Assembly (NCBI GenBank): GCA_032119795.1 | Contig: JAUMFO010000001.1 | Location: 57,987-121,986, forward strand | Reading direction: 5' to 3' | DNA length: 64,000 nucleotides | From: JAGIBJ01 sp032119795 | GTDB taxonomy: Bacteria; Actinomycetota; Thermoleophilia; Solirubrobacterales; Solirubrobacteraceae | In this document: one piece after another, positions 57,692 to 64,000 of the stretch | Layout: each line of letters starts with the position of its first letter | Position numbering within the stretch: the stretch's first letter is position 1 | Notes under the pieces: model-generated | What the model was told of the DNA's origin: nothing | The model's database searches: none | What the model saw: the letters and a program-made list of their open reading frames with translations, nothing else | Translations under genes and position numbers: made by a program

Positions 57692-59455
57692 ATGCGCGTC
57701 TTCACTCGGCTGCTGGGATTTCTCGCGCCTTACAAGACCGGGTCGGCACTGTCGGTGCTGTTTGCCCTGTTCGCGATGGTGGCCACCGTGGCGATCCCGG
57801 CGATCACCGGAGCAGCGATCGATGCCGCGAACCGCGGCGACCGCGGCGATCTCACCACCTGGATCTGGGCGCTCGCCGCCGTGGCGCTCGTCCGCTGGAT
57901 CCTCACCGTCGCAAGGCGGGAGGTTGCCGGGCGGGTCTCGCTTGGCGTCGAACGTGATCTGCGGCAGCGGTTCGCCACGCATCTGCAGTCGCTCGAGATC
58001 GCGTACTTCGAAGGGAACCGGACCGGGCAGATGATGTCGCGCGCGACCGTCGACCTGGCCGCCGTGCGGTTCTTCCTGGGTTATGGCCTGATCTTTCTGG
58101 TGCAGTCCGCGCTGACGATCGTCCTCAGCGCGATCGCGATGATCTGGATCAACCCGGTGCTCGCCGTCCAAGCGCTCGCGCCGGTGCCGTTCGTCGTCTG
58201 GGTTGCTCGGCGTTACGGCGTGCGCGCGCGTCCGTCGCTTCAGGAGGTCCAGCAGCGCGTCGGCGAGCTCACGTCGGAGGCTGAGGAGAGCATCAGCGGC
58301 GTGCGGGTCGTGCGTGCCTTCGCGCGGGAGGACCGCCAGCGGAGTCGCTTCGCGCACTCCGCGGAGGCGGTGTTCACGCAATCCATGCATGCGACCAGGC
58401 TTCGCGCGTTCTACAACCCGCTGATCGGGTTCCTCCCCCAGATCGGGCTTGCACTGGTCCTCGTCGTCGGCGGCAACGAGGTCATCAACGGCACCATCAC
58501 GATCGGCGAGTTCACGGCCTTCTACGGCTACGTCCTGGCGCTCTTGGGCCCGATGCGAATCCTCGGCACGTCGCTCGGGATGGCCCAGCGCGCAGTCGCC
58601 TCCGGCGCACGGCTCTTCGAGGTGCTCGACCGGGAACCCCGCATCGTCGCGTCCAAGCACCCCAAGCCCATGCCTGCCGGCCCAGGCCACCTGCAGCTGC
58701 GCGGCGTGGCCTTGCGCTTTGAGCAAGCCAGCGTCGATGCCGTGCACGACCTCAACCTGGAGGTCGCTGGCGGCCAGGTCGTCGCGCTGGTCGGGCCGAC
58801 GGGTTCTGGCAAGAGCGCCGTGGCGGCGCTCGTGTCTCGGCTCTACGACCCGACCGCTGGCACGGTGTTGCTCGAGGGCGTCGATCTCCGCGACCTCGAC
58901 CCGATCGAGCTGCGCCGCGAGATCGCGGTCGTCGACGACGCCCCATTCCTCTTCACGGCCACGATCGCCGAGAACATCGCCTACGCGCGGCCCGATGCCA
59001 CCCCGCAGGAGATCGAGCATGTCGCCCGCCTCGCGCAGATCCACGACACGATCGCCGCGATGGACGCGGGCTACGGCACCAAGATCGGGGAGCGTGGCCT
59101 CACGCTCTCTGGCGGCCAACGTCAGCGCCTGGCGATCGCTCGCGCCCTCCTGGCGCGGCCGCGGGTGCTGGTGCTCGATGACGCGACCGCTGCCGTCGAC
59201 GCGACGACCGAGCTGGCCCTCGTCGAGGGGCTGCGCGAGGCCATCGGCGACCGCACGGCGCTGCTGATCACCAACCGCCCGGCGACGCTCGCGCTCGCCG
59301 ACGAGATCGTCGTCCTCGACGGCGGCCGCGTCATCGACCACGGAACGGCGCCGGAGCTGCGCGAGCGCTGCGAACTCTTCCGCGATCTCACCGATCTCGG
59401 CGCCGAGTACGCGCCGAGCCTTGCGCTCGCCGCGCGCGAGGAGGAGGGCCTGTGA
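57692..59455 (+). CDS. ABC exporter half-transporter with degenerate nucleotide site
   Basis: A 587-residue exporter subunit: six transmembrane helices (about 1-310), then an ABC domain. Walker A GPTGSGKSAVAAL (about 368), signature LSGGQRQRLAIARALLARP, Walker B VLVLDDATAAVD. The catalytic Glu after Walker B is Asp and the H-loop is replaced (LLITNRPATLAL instead of a His), so its own ATP site is probably inactive. This asymmetry is typical of heterodimeric exporters such as TM287/288 or BmrCD. The stop overlaps the partner's start by 4 bp (GTGA). Substrate unknown; multidrug or lipid export is likely. Start ATG at 57692. Confidence 0.93.
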   Translation: MRVFTRLLGFLAPYKTGSALSVLFALFAMVATVAIPAITGAAIDAANRGDRGDLTTWIWALAAVALVRWILTVARREVAGRVSLGVERDLRQRFATHLQSLEIAYFEGNRTGQMMSRATVDLAAVRFFLGYGLIFLVQSALTIVLSAIAMIWINPVLAVQALAPVPFVVWVARRYGVRARPSLQEVQQRVGELTSEAEESISGVRVVRAFAREDRQRSRFAHSAEAVFTQSMHATRLRAFYNPLIGFLPQIGLALVLVVGGNEVINGTITIGEFTAFYGYVLALLGPMRILGTSLGMAQRAVASGARLFEVLDREPRIVASKHPKPMPAGPGHLQLRGVALRFEQASVDAVHDLNLEVAGGQVVALVGPTGSGKSAVAALVSRLYDPTAGTVLLEGVDLRDLDPIELRREIAVVDDAPFLFTATIAENIAYARPDATPQEIEHVARLAQIHDTIAAMDAGYGTKIGERGLTLSGGQRQRLAIARALLARPRVLVLDDATAAVDATTELALVEGLREAIGDRTALLITNRPATLALADEIVVLDGGRVIDHGTAPELRERCELFRDLTDLGAEYAPSLALAAREEEGL

Positions 59456-61350
59456 GCGCCGCCGACGGCAGCCCTCCCCCGCCCCGGTACACCGCAGAGG
59501 ACGACCCGGCGCCGAAGCTTCGAGGCCGGGCCGAGGTGCGCCGACGGCTGCAATCCACGCGCGGTGGCGGCGCCAAGCTGCGGCGCCTCGGCAGACTGCT
59601 GCGGCCCTATCGGCTGCGGGTCGTCGCGATGTTCGCGGCGCTCATCGCCGCGACGCTCGCGGCGCTGGCGCCGGGCCCGCTAGTGAAGTACGCCATCGAC
59701 GACGGCATCACCGCCGGCGATCCGCAGGTGCTGACGATCGCGGTGATCCTGTTCGCGCTCTCCGCGCTGCTCGTCTGGGGCGGCACGGCGCTGCAGACCT
59801 ACCTGGTGAGCTGGGTCGGCCAGCGCGTCCTGCAGGACCTGCGCATCGAGATCTTCGCCCACCTGCAGCGCCTCCCCATCGCGTTCTATGAGCGCAAACG
59901 CACGGGCGTGCTCATCTCGCGCCTGACCAACGACGTGCAAGCCCTCGACACGCTCGTCTCCGACGCGGTCGTGACGCTCTTTCAGTCCGGGCTGACGCTC
60001 ATCGGCGCCAGCGCCATCCTGTTCTTCTACGACCCCGCCCTCGCCCTCCTGAGCTTCGCGGTGCTGCCCTTCGTGATCCTTGGCTCCGTGCTCTTCCGGA
60101 TCGCGGCGGCAGACGCCTACAAGCGCACGCGCGAGTCGATCGGCGCGCTGAGCGCCGAGCTGCAGGAGACGCTCTCCGGCGTCCGCGTCGTCCGCGCGTT
60201 CGGCCGCGAAGACCGCCACCTGGAGCGGTTCTCGCAGCTCAACGAAGAGAACCGCAGCGCCAACATGACGACCGTCCACCTCAACGCGGCGTACTTCCCC
60301 GCCGTCGAGTTCGCCAGCGCACTGGCCACGATGCTCGTGCTCGCCGTCGGCGGCGTCCAGGTGATCCAAGGCGAGACGACGATCGGCGTCCTGGTGCTCT
60401 TCATGGCGACGCTCGGGAGCTTCTTCGACCCGATCCAGCAGCTGAGCCAGCTCTACACCACCTACCAGTCCGGGATGGCGGCGCTCGACAAGATTTTCGA
60501 GCTGCTCGACGAGCCCGTCGACCTCGACAACGCCGCGGGCGCCAAGCAGCTCCCTCCCGTCGCGGGCCGCCTCACGCTCGAGGGCGTGAGCTTCCGGTAT
60601 TCCCCGCAGACCCCGTGGGCGCTGCAGGATGTCGACGTCGAGCTGGCGGCCGGTCGCACACTGGCGCTCGTCGGCGCGACCGGCGCAGGCAAGTCGACGC
60701 TCGCCAAGCTGCTGGCCCGCTTCTACGACCCGACGCAGGGCGCCGTTCGCATCGACGGCCACGACCTGCGGGAGGTGACGCAGCACTCGCTCCGCAGCCA
60801 GCTCGGGATCGTCCCGCAGGAGCCGTTCCTGTTCTCCGGGACGATCGGCGAGAACCTGCGCTTCGGCCGACCGGACGCCAGCGACGAGGAACTCCTGGCA
60901 GCGCTGCGATCGATCGGGGCCGACGCGTTCGTCTCCGCACTGCCTGGCGGCCTGGAGACCGAGATCGGAGAACGCGGCGTGCAGATGTCTGGCGGCCAGC
61001 GGCAGCTGTTGGCGTTCGCCCGGATGCTGCTGGCCGATCCGAGGCTTCTGATCCTCGACGAGGCGACCGCAGCCGTTGACCCGCGCTCTGAGCGACTCAT
61101 CGAGGATGCGCTCCACACCCTGATGGCTGGCCGGACGGTCGTCGTGATCGCCCACCGGCTCTCAACGATCCGGGGCGCCGACCAGATCGCGGTCCTCGAC
61201 GGCGGCCGCATCACCGAGATCGGGACCCACCACGAGCTCGTGGCAGCCGGAGGCCGCTATGCCGATCTCGACGCCAGCTGGCGCAGCCAAGGCGTCGCGG
61301 GCGCCTGCGGGATCGGCGCCGCAGCCACGGCTACCGACGGCCCCCAGTAG
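59452..61350 (+). CDS. ABC exporter half-transporter with canonical nucleotide site
   Basis: A 632-residue partner: a 50-residue Pro/Arg-rich N-terminal extension, six transmembrane helices (about 55-340), then an ABC domain. Walker A VGATGAGKSTLAKLLARFYDP (about 407), QEPFLFSGTIGENLRFG (Q-loop region), signature MSGGQRQLLAFARMLL, Walker B LLILDEATAAVD with catalytic Glu, and VIAHRLSTIRGAD with the H-loop His. The two half-transporters form one operon with GTGA overlap, so one functional and one degenerate ATP site are expected. The C-terminal tail is Ala-rich. Confidence 0.94.
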   Translation: MSAADGSPPPPRYTAEDDPAPKLRGRAEVRRRLQSTRGGGAKLRRLGRLLRPYRLRVVAMFAALIAATLAALAPGPLVKYAIDDGITAGDPQVLTIAVILFALSALLVWGGTALQTYLVSWVGQRVLQDLRIEIFAHLQRLPIAFYERKRTGVLISRLTNDVQALDTLVSDAVVTLFQSGLTLIGASAILFFYDPALALLSFAVLPFVILGSVLFRIAAADAYKRTRESIGALSAELQETLSGVRVVRAFGREDRHLERFSQLNEENRSANMTTVHLNAAYFPAVEFASALATMLVLAVGGVQVIQGETTIGVLVLFMATLGSFFDPIQQLSQLYTTYQSGMAALDKIFELLDEPVDLDNAAGAKQLPPVAGRLTLEGVSFRYSPQTPWALQDVDVELAAGRTLALVGATGAGKSTLAKLLARFYDPTQGAVRIDGHDLREVTQHSLRSQLGIVPQEPFLFSGTIGENLRFGRPDASDEELLAALRSIGADAFVSALPGGLETEIGERGVQMSGGQRQLLAFARMLLADPRLLILDEATAAVDPRSERLIEDALHTLMAGRTVVVIAHRLSTIRGADQIAVLDGGRITEIGTHHELVAAGGRYADLDASWRSQGVAGACGIGAAATATDGPQ

Positions 61351-61388
61351 GCCGCGGAGCCACCCACCGAGGCCCTATTCTGCGCGGC

Positions 61389-62144
61389 ATGTCTGCCGAC
61401 GCCACCGTGATCGTCCAGCTCAGCGATTCGCACCTGCGCGCCGACGAGCCTCAGCGGGCCGTGCAGTTCGCCGAGGCGATCCGCCAGGTGACGGAGCTGC
61501 AACCGACTCCGGTGGCCGTCCTGCTCACCGGCGACGTGGCCGACAACGGCGTGCGGGAGTCCTACGAGGTCGCCGGCGAGCTCCTCGAGGCGATCGACGT
61601 GCCGGTGCACGTGATCCCCGGCAACCATGACGACCGCGCCACGATGCGGGCGGTGCTCAGGACGCCCGGCGAGGGCGACGAGGAGGTGCGCTACGCCGTG
61701 CAGGCCGGGCCGATCCGCGTGATCGCGTGCGACACCCTGATCCCGGGTCACGTCGAGGGCCAGCTCGACGTCGAGTGGCTCGCCGAGCGCCTCACTGAGG
61801 CACCGACCGCTCCGACCCTGATCGCCATGCACCATCCGCCCGTGAGGCTCGGGTTCGACTCGATGGACGCCTACGGGCTTCCAGCGTCGACGTTGGCCGC
61901 GCTGGACGACCTCCTCCCGGCGCATCCGCAGGTGCTCAAGATCGTCACTGGGCACGTGCACCGCGCCGCGTCGGCGACGATTGGTGGCGTGGCCGTGGCG
62001 ACGGCGCCGAGCGTGAACTTTCAGCTCGACCTCGACCTCGCCGGTGACCGTCTCGACGTCAACGACGACCCGCCGGGATTCCTGATCCACGTGTTGGTCG
62101 ACGGCCAGCTCGTGACGCACGTGCAGAACGTGCCGCGGCTCTAA
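61389..62144 (+). CDS. Metallophosphoesterase, CpdA-like (cAMP phosphodiesterase family)
   Basis: A 251-residue calcineurin-like phosphoesterase. The dinuclear metal ligands are all present: QLSDSHL (D-x-H), LLTGDVADNG (GD), VIPGNHDDR (GNHD/E), IAMHHPPV (H) and TGHVHR (GHxH). Overall length and the 'LSDSHL----P---F--A---', 'PGNHDD' and 'D-LIPG---G-L' pattern match class III cAMP phosphodiesterases such as CpdA/Rv0805. It may hydrolyse cAMP made by the CHASE2 cyclase. Follows the ABC operon after 38 bp. Confidence 0.92.
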   Translation: MSADATVIVQLSDSHLRADEPQRAVQFAEAIRQVTELQPTPVAVLLTGDVADNGVRESYEVAGELLEAIDVPVHVIPGNHDDRATMRAVLRTPGEGDEEVRYAVQAGPIRVIACDTLIPGHVEGQLDVEWLAERLTEAPTAPTLIAMHHPPVRLGFDSMDAYGLPASTLAALDDLLPAHPQVLKIVTGHVHRAASATIGGVAVATAPSVNFQLDLDLAGDRLDVNDDPPGFLIHVLVDGQLVTHVQNVPRL

Positions 62145-62282
62145 CGGCCTGGCCGAAGTGACGCAGGCGACGTGAAGCGAACGTCGCGGCGGTGACAGAC
62201 GTGGCCGGAGCGGCGGGCCAGGGTTGGGAGGAACGGCGCCAGTGGCGCCCGGCTCCATCCCTCAACTCCACCGTCTTCCACC

Positions 62283-62876
62283 ATGTTCAAACGCTCTCTC
62301 CCTCGTCCGACGCCCTCGATGGCCGTCGCGCTGACGGCGCTCGTCGTCGCCTCGTCAGGCACCAGTTATGCCGCCGTCAAGTTCAGCGGCCAGGATCTGC
62401 GCCGCGGGTCGGTCCCGGCCGATCGGCTCAAGGCCAACAGTCTCACCGGCACGCAGATCAACGAGTCCAAGCTTGCCACCGTTCCGTCGGCGGCCAGCGC
62501 CCAGACCGCCCAGACCGCCCAGGCTGCGCAGACGGCCGGTCTCGCCGCCAACGCCGACCGAATCCAGGGGCTCCCGGCGTCGGCATTCATGGCGGGCACG
62601 AGCCGGGTCGCGACCGACCGCACGGTCGATCTCGCAACCGGGAGCGGCATCAGCTTGAAGGTGTTCTGCGAGCCGTCTGAGCGCGCCATCTCCGGCGGTG
62701 GCGGCTGGTACGTGCCCGGCACCGACGTCCACACGTCGCTGGAGACGCCCGTCACGGCCAGCACACCCATCGTCTCCGGCGGGGAGGTGACCGGTTGGGA
62801 GGTCAGCGGGCGCAACCTCAGCGGATCCGACCGTTTCCTGCGCACCTACGCGATCTGCGTGCCCAAAACGCCGTAG
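62283..62876 (+). CDS. Secreted GTSYAA-family surface protein
   Basis: A 197-residue exported protein. The signal peptide ends with VASSGTSYAAVKFSG. A middle section of short residue repeats (QDLRRGSVPADRLKANSLTGTQINESKL) and an Ala/Gln/Thr tract (AQTAQTAQAAQTAGLAANADRIQGLPASAFM) precede a globular C-terminal domain (CEPSERAISGGGGWYVPGTDVHTSLETPV through RTYAICV), with two conserved Cys. The same domain type closes the neighbour at 63013. The N-terminal motif is shared with the proteins at 29436 and 63013. Function unknown; a fibre-like surface protein is likely. Confidence 0.78.
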   Translation: MFKRSLPRPTPSMAVALTALVVASSGTSYAAVKFSGQDLRRGSVPADRLKANSLTGTQINESKLATVPSAASAQTAQTAQAAQTAGLAANADRIQGLPASAFMAGTSRVATDRTVDLATGSGISLKVFCEPSERAISGGGGWYVPGTDVHTSLETPVTASTPIVSGGEVTGWEVSGRNLSGSDRFLRTYAICVPKTP

Positions 62877-62889
62877 CGGCGGCCCGCCA

Positions 62890-62921
62890 GCTCGAACTGT
62901 CGCGGCCGTGACAGTTCGAGC
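62890..62921. terminator. 12-bp-stem hairpin after the GTSYAA protein gene
   Basis: GCTCGAACTGTC at 62890-62901 pairs with GACAGTTCGAGC at 62910-62921 around an 8-nt loop. It lies 13 bp past the upstream stop and about 90 bp before the next gene. No clear T-tract. Confidence 0.7.
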
Positions 62922-63012
62922 GTCGCGCCCCCGACAGACAGGGCCTTCTGGCTGCGGGATGGTGCTTGCACGGCGCTGAACACGGCGCCCCAATCAACAC
63001 CAAGGACTCATC

Positions 63013-63639
63013 ATGGGACGCATTCAGAAGAACTTCTCGTTCGCCAACGTCATGTCCGCCACTGCGGTCATGATCGCGCTCGGCGGCACCAGCTACGCGG
63101 CGGTCGTGCTTCCGGCCAACAGTGTCGGCAGTGCGCAGATCAAGACGAACGCCGTCAAGAGCGCAGACATCGCTTCAGCGGCCGTCACGAGTTCAGACGT
63201 GAAGAACGGCTCGCTCACCACCGCCGACTTCAAACCCGGCCAGATCCCGGCCGGCCCCGCGGGTGCTCCTGGCGTTGCCGGCGCCAAGGGCGACAAGGGA
63301 GATAAGGGAGACAAGGGAGACAAGGGCGGATTCGGCCTGGTGAAGTCGCACTCGGTCACCGCCGACGTCGACCTCGCCGACGGCGCCAAGCTGTCGTACA
63401 ACGTCGTCTGCCCGGCCGGCGAGCAGGCCATCGGCGGCGGCGGACGCGGCGACGACACCGCTTCGGAGGCAACGATCGTCAGCTCGTCGCGTCCGGCGCT
63501 CGGCGTCGCGCCGTTCAACCCGCCCGCCGAGGGCGAGGGCTTCAACGCTTGGCGCCTGACGGTCACGAACCCGGCTGGCGGCGTCGCAGCCGGCATCCGC
63601 CCGACCGTCTGGGTGTTCTGCGTGCCAGCCGCTTCCTAG
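63013..63639 (+). CDS. Secreted collagen-like GTSYAA-family protein
   Basis: A 208-residue exported protein. The signal peptide ends MIALGGTSYAAVVLP. Residues about 37-78 are short beta-type repeats (VGSAQIKTNAVKSADIASAAVTSSDVKNGSLTTADFKPGQ). A collagen-like stretch of nine Gly-X-Y triplets follows (GPAGAPGVAGAKGDKGDKGD and on). A C-terminal domain, SVTADVDLADGAKLSYNVVCPAGEQAIGGGGRGDD through WVFCVPAAS, carries two Cys and is related to the one in the previous gene. Trimeric collagen-type fibres are expected. ATG at 63013. Confidence 0.83.
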   Translation: MGRIQKNFSFANVMSATAVMIALGGTSYAAVVLPANSVGSAQIKTNAVKSADIASAAVTSSDVKNGSLTTADFKPGQIPAGPAGAPGVAGAKGDKGDKGDKGDKGGFGLVKSHSVTADVDLADGAKLSYNVVCPAGEQAIGGGGRGDDTASEATIVSSSRPALGVAPFNPPAEGEGFNAWRLTVTNPAGGVAAGIRPTVWVFCVPAAS

Positions 63640-63689
63640 ACACCGATCTGCAGGCCGCGCCGCAAGGCCCGGCACCTCATCACCGATGC

Positions 63690-63715
63690 GAAGGCTCCGC
63701 TGCGGCGGGGCCTTC
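63690..63715 (+). terminator. Terminator hairpin after the collagen-like gene
   Basis: GAAGGCTCCGC at 63690-63700 pairs with GCGGGGCCTTC at 63705-63715 with one G-T pair and a 4-nt loop, followed by GGTCGTTCT. Lies about 50 bp past the stop codon. Confidence 0.65.
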
Positions 63716-63749
63716 GGTCGTTCTAGAGGAAACTGCGAGTATCCGGGGC

Positions 63750-64000
63750 ATGACCGACGCCGCAGCCGCGCATTGGAACGACGCGTACGGCCAGGGCGCC
63801 GACTCCAGGAGCTGGTTCCAGCCGGAGGCAACGGAGTCGCTGCGCTTCGTCGAGGTGGCGGGTGTCACTCCAGCCGATCCCGTCGTCGACGTCGGCGGCG
63901 GCGCGTCGACCCTGGTCGACGGGCTGCTGGACCGCGGCTTCGGCGATGTGACGGTCCTCGACCTCTCCGATGAGGGGATGGCCGTCGCCCGTGAGCGCCT
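63750..64000 (+). CDS. Class I SAM-dependent methyltransferase, 3' end beyond window
   Basis: The first 83 residues of a methyltransferase are present. HWNDAYGQGADSRSWFQPEATESLRFVEVAG is the usual opening of the 'trans-aconitate/ubiE-like' small methyltransferases. The SAM-binding motif I is PVVDVGGGASTLVDGLLDRGF, followed by VTVLDLSDEGMAVARERL with the acidic residue at the end of strand 2. The rest is outside the window, so the substrate cannot be judged. ATG at 63750; AGAGGAAACTG lies upstream but its spacing is long for a Shine-Dalgarno. Confidence 0.87.
   Translation, partial: MTDAAAAHWNDAYGQGADSRSWFQPEATESLRFVEVAGVTPADPVVDVGGGASTLVDGLLDRGFGDVTVLDLSDEGMAVARER

Noticed and set aside
57677..59341. 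A long minus-strand reading frame opposite the first ABC gene
   Set aside because: The plus-strand frame has all ABC motifs; the antisense peptide shows only the charge pattern expected of complementary codons.

Overview
The window is high-G+C chromosomal DNA from an actinobacterium. I think it is from the class Thermoleophilia (Solirubrobacter/Conexibacter/Patulibacter type). The reasons are the alaS-ruvX-mltG-aroE-pilB-pilT-pilC gene string, several secreted proteins carrying a (G/S)GTSYAA motif, and strong GC-ending codon use. This is a judgement from gene content and was not checked against a database.

Layout. 1-3.2 kb: a GspE/PilB-type ATPase cut by the left edge, and recQ. 3.3-8.1 kb: a secreted beta-propeller protein, a GAF-domain regulator divergent from an aldehyde dehydrogenase, and a NERD-like protein. 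8.2-18.5 kb: one tight minus-strand string, alaS, ruvX, mltG, aroE, pilB, pilT, pilC, joining translation, cell-wall and type IV pilus functions. 18.5-24.9 kb: a cytidine-deaminase-like enzyme, an array of six identical-length palindromes, an IscU-like/MnmA fusion, a membrane thioredoxin-fold protein, aspS and hisS. 24.9-35.3 kb: a CHASE2 nucleotide cyclase, an NHL-repeat protein, a Crp/Fnr regulator, a surface protein, a metallo-beta-lactamase-fold hydrolase, a formiminotransferase/M29-like pair, YqeY and a zinc carboxypeptidase.

35.3-43.3 kb looks like a genomic island next to an elongator-type tRNA-Met(CAU). It holds an excisionase-like gene and a frameshifted duplicate of it. Between these copies lies an HTH/nucleotidyltransferase pair of toxin-antitoxin type behind an operator-like palindrome. 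Further on are a truncated MORC/Hsp90-like ATPase, a small winged-helix-like gene coupled to a divergent class III cyclase resembling Pycsar (PycC) enzymes, a DHFR-like gene fragment, an EcsC-family protein and several strong inverted repeats. No integrase was found.

43.3-64 kb returns to ordinary chromosome: a DUF389 membrane protein, an ECF sigma factor with its membrane partner, a fibronectin-type secreted protein, P450-TetR, a cold-shock protein, an aminotransferase, DUF2252, a lipoprotein cytochrome c, GNAT, an enoyl-CoA hydratase, an esterase, RNase HI, an LPFTG mini-protein, a heterodimeric ABC exporter, a metallophosphoesterase, two more GTSYAA surface proteins and a methyltransferase cut by the right edge.

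Working links: the cyclase, Crp-like regulator and CpdA-like phosphoesterase could form a cAMP circuit. The pil genes and the left-edge ATPase imply pilus or secretion machinery whose pilin genes lie elsewhere. The island looks like a decaying defence and mobile-element locus.
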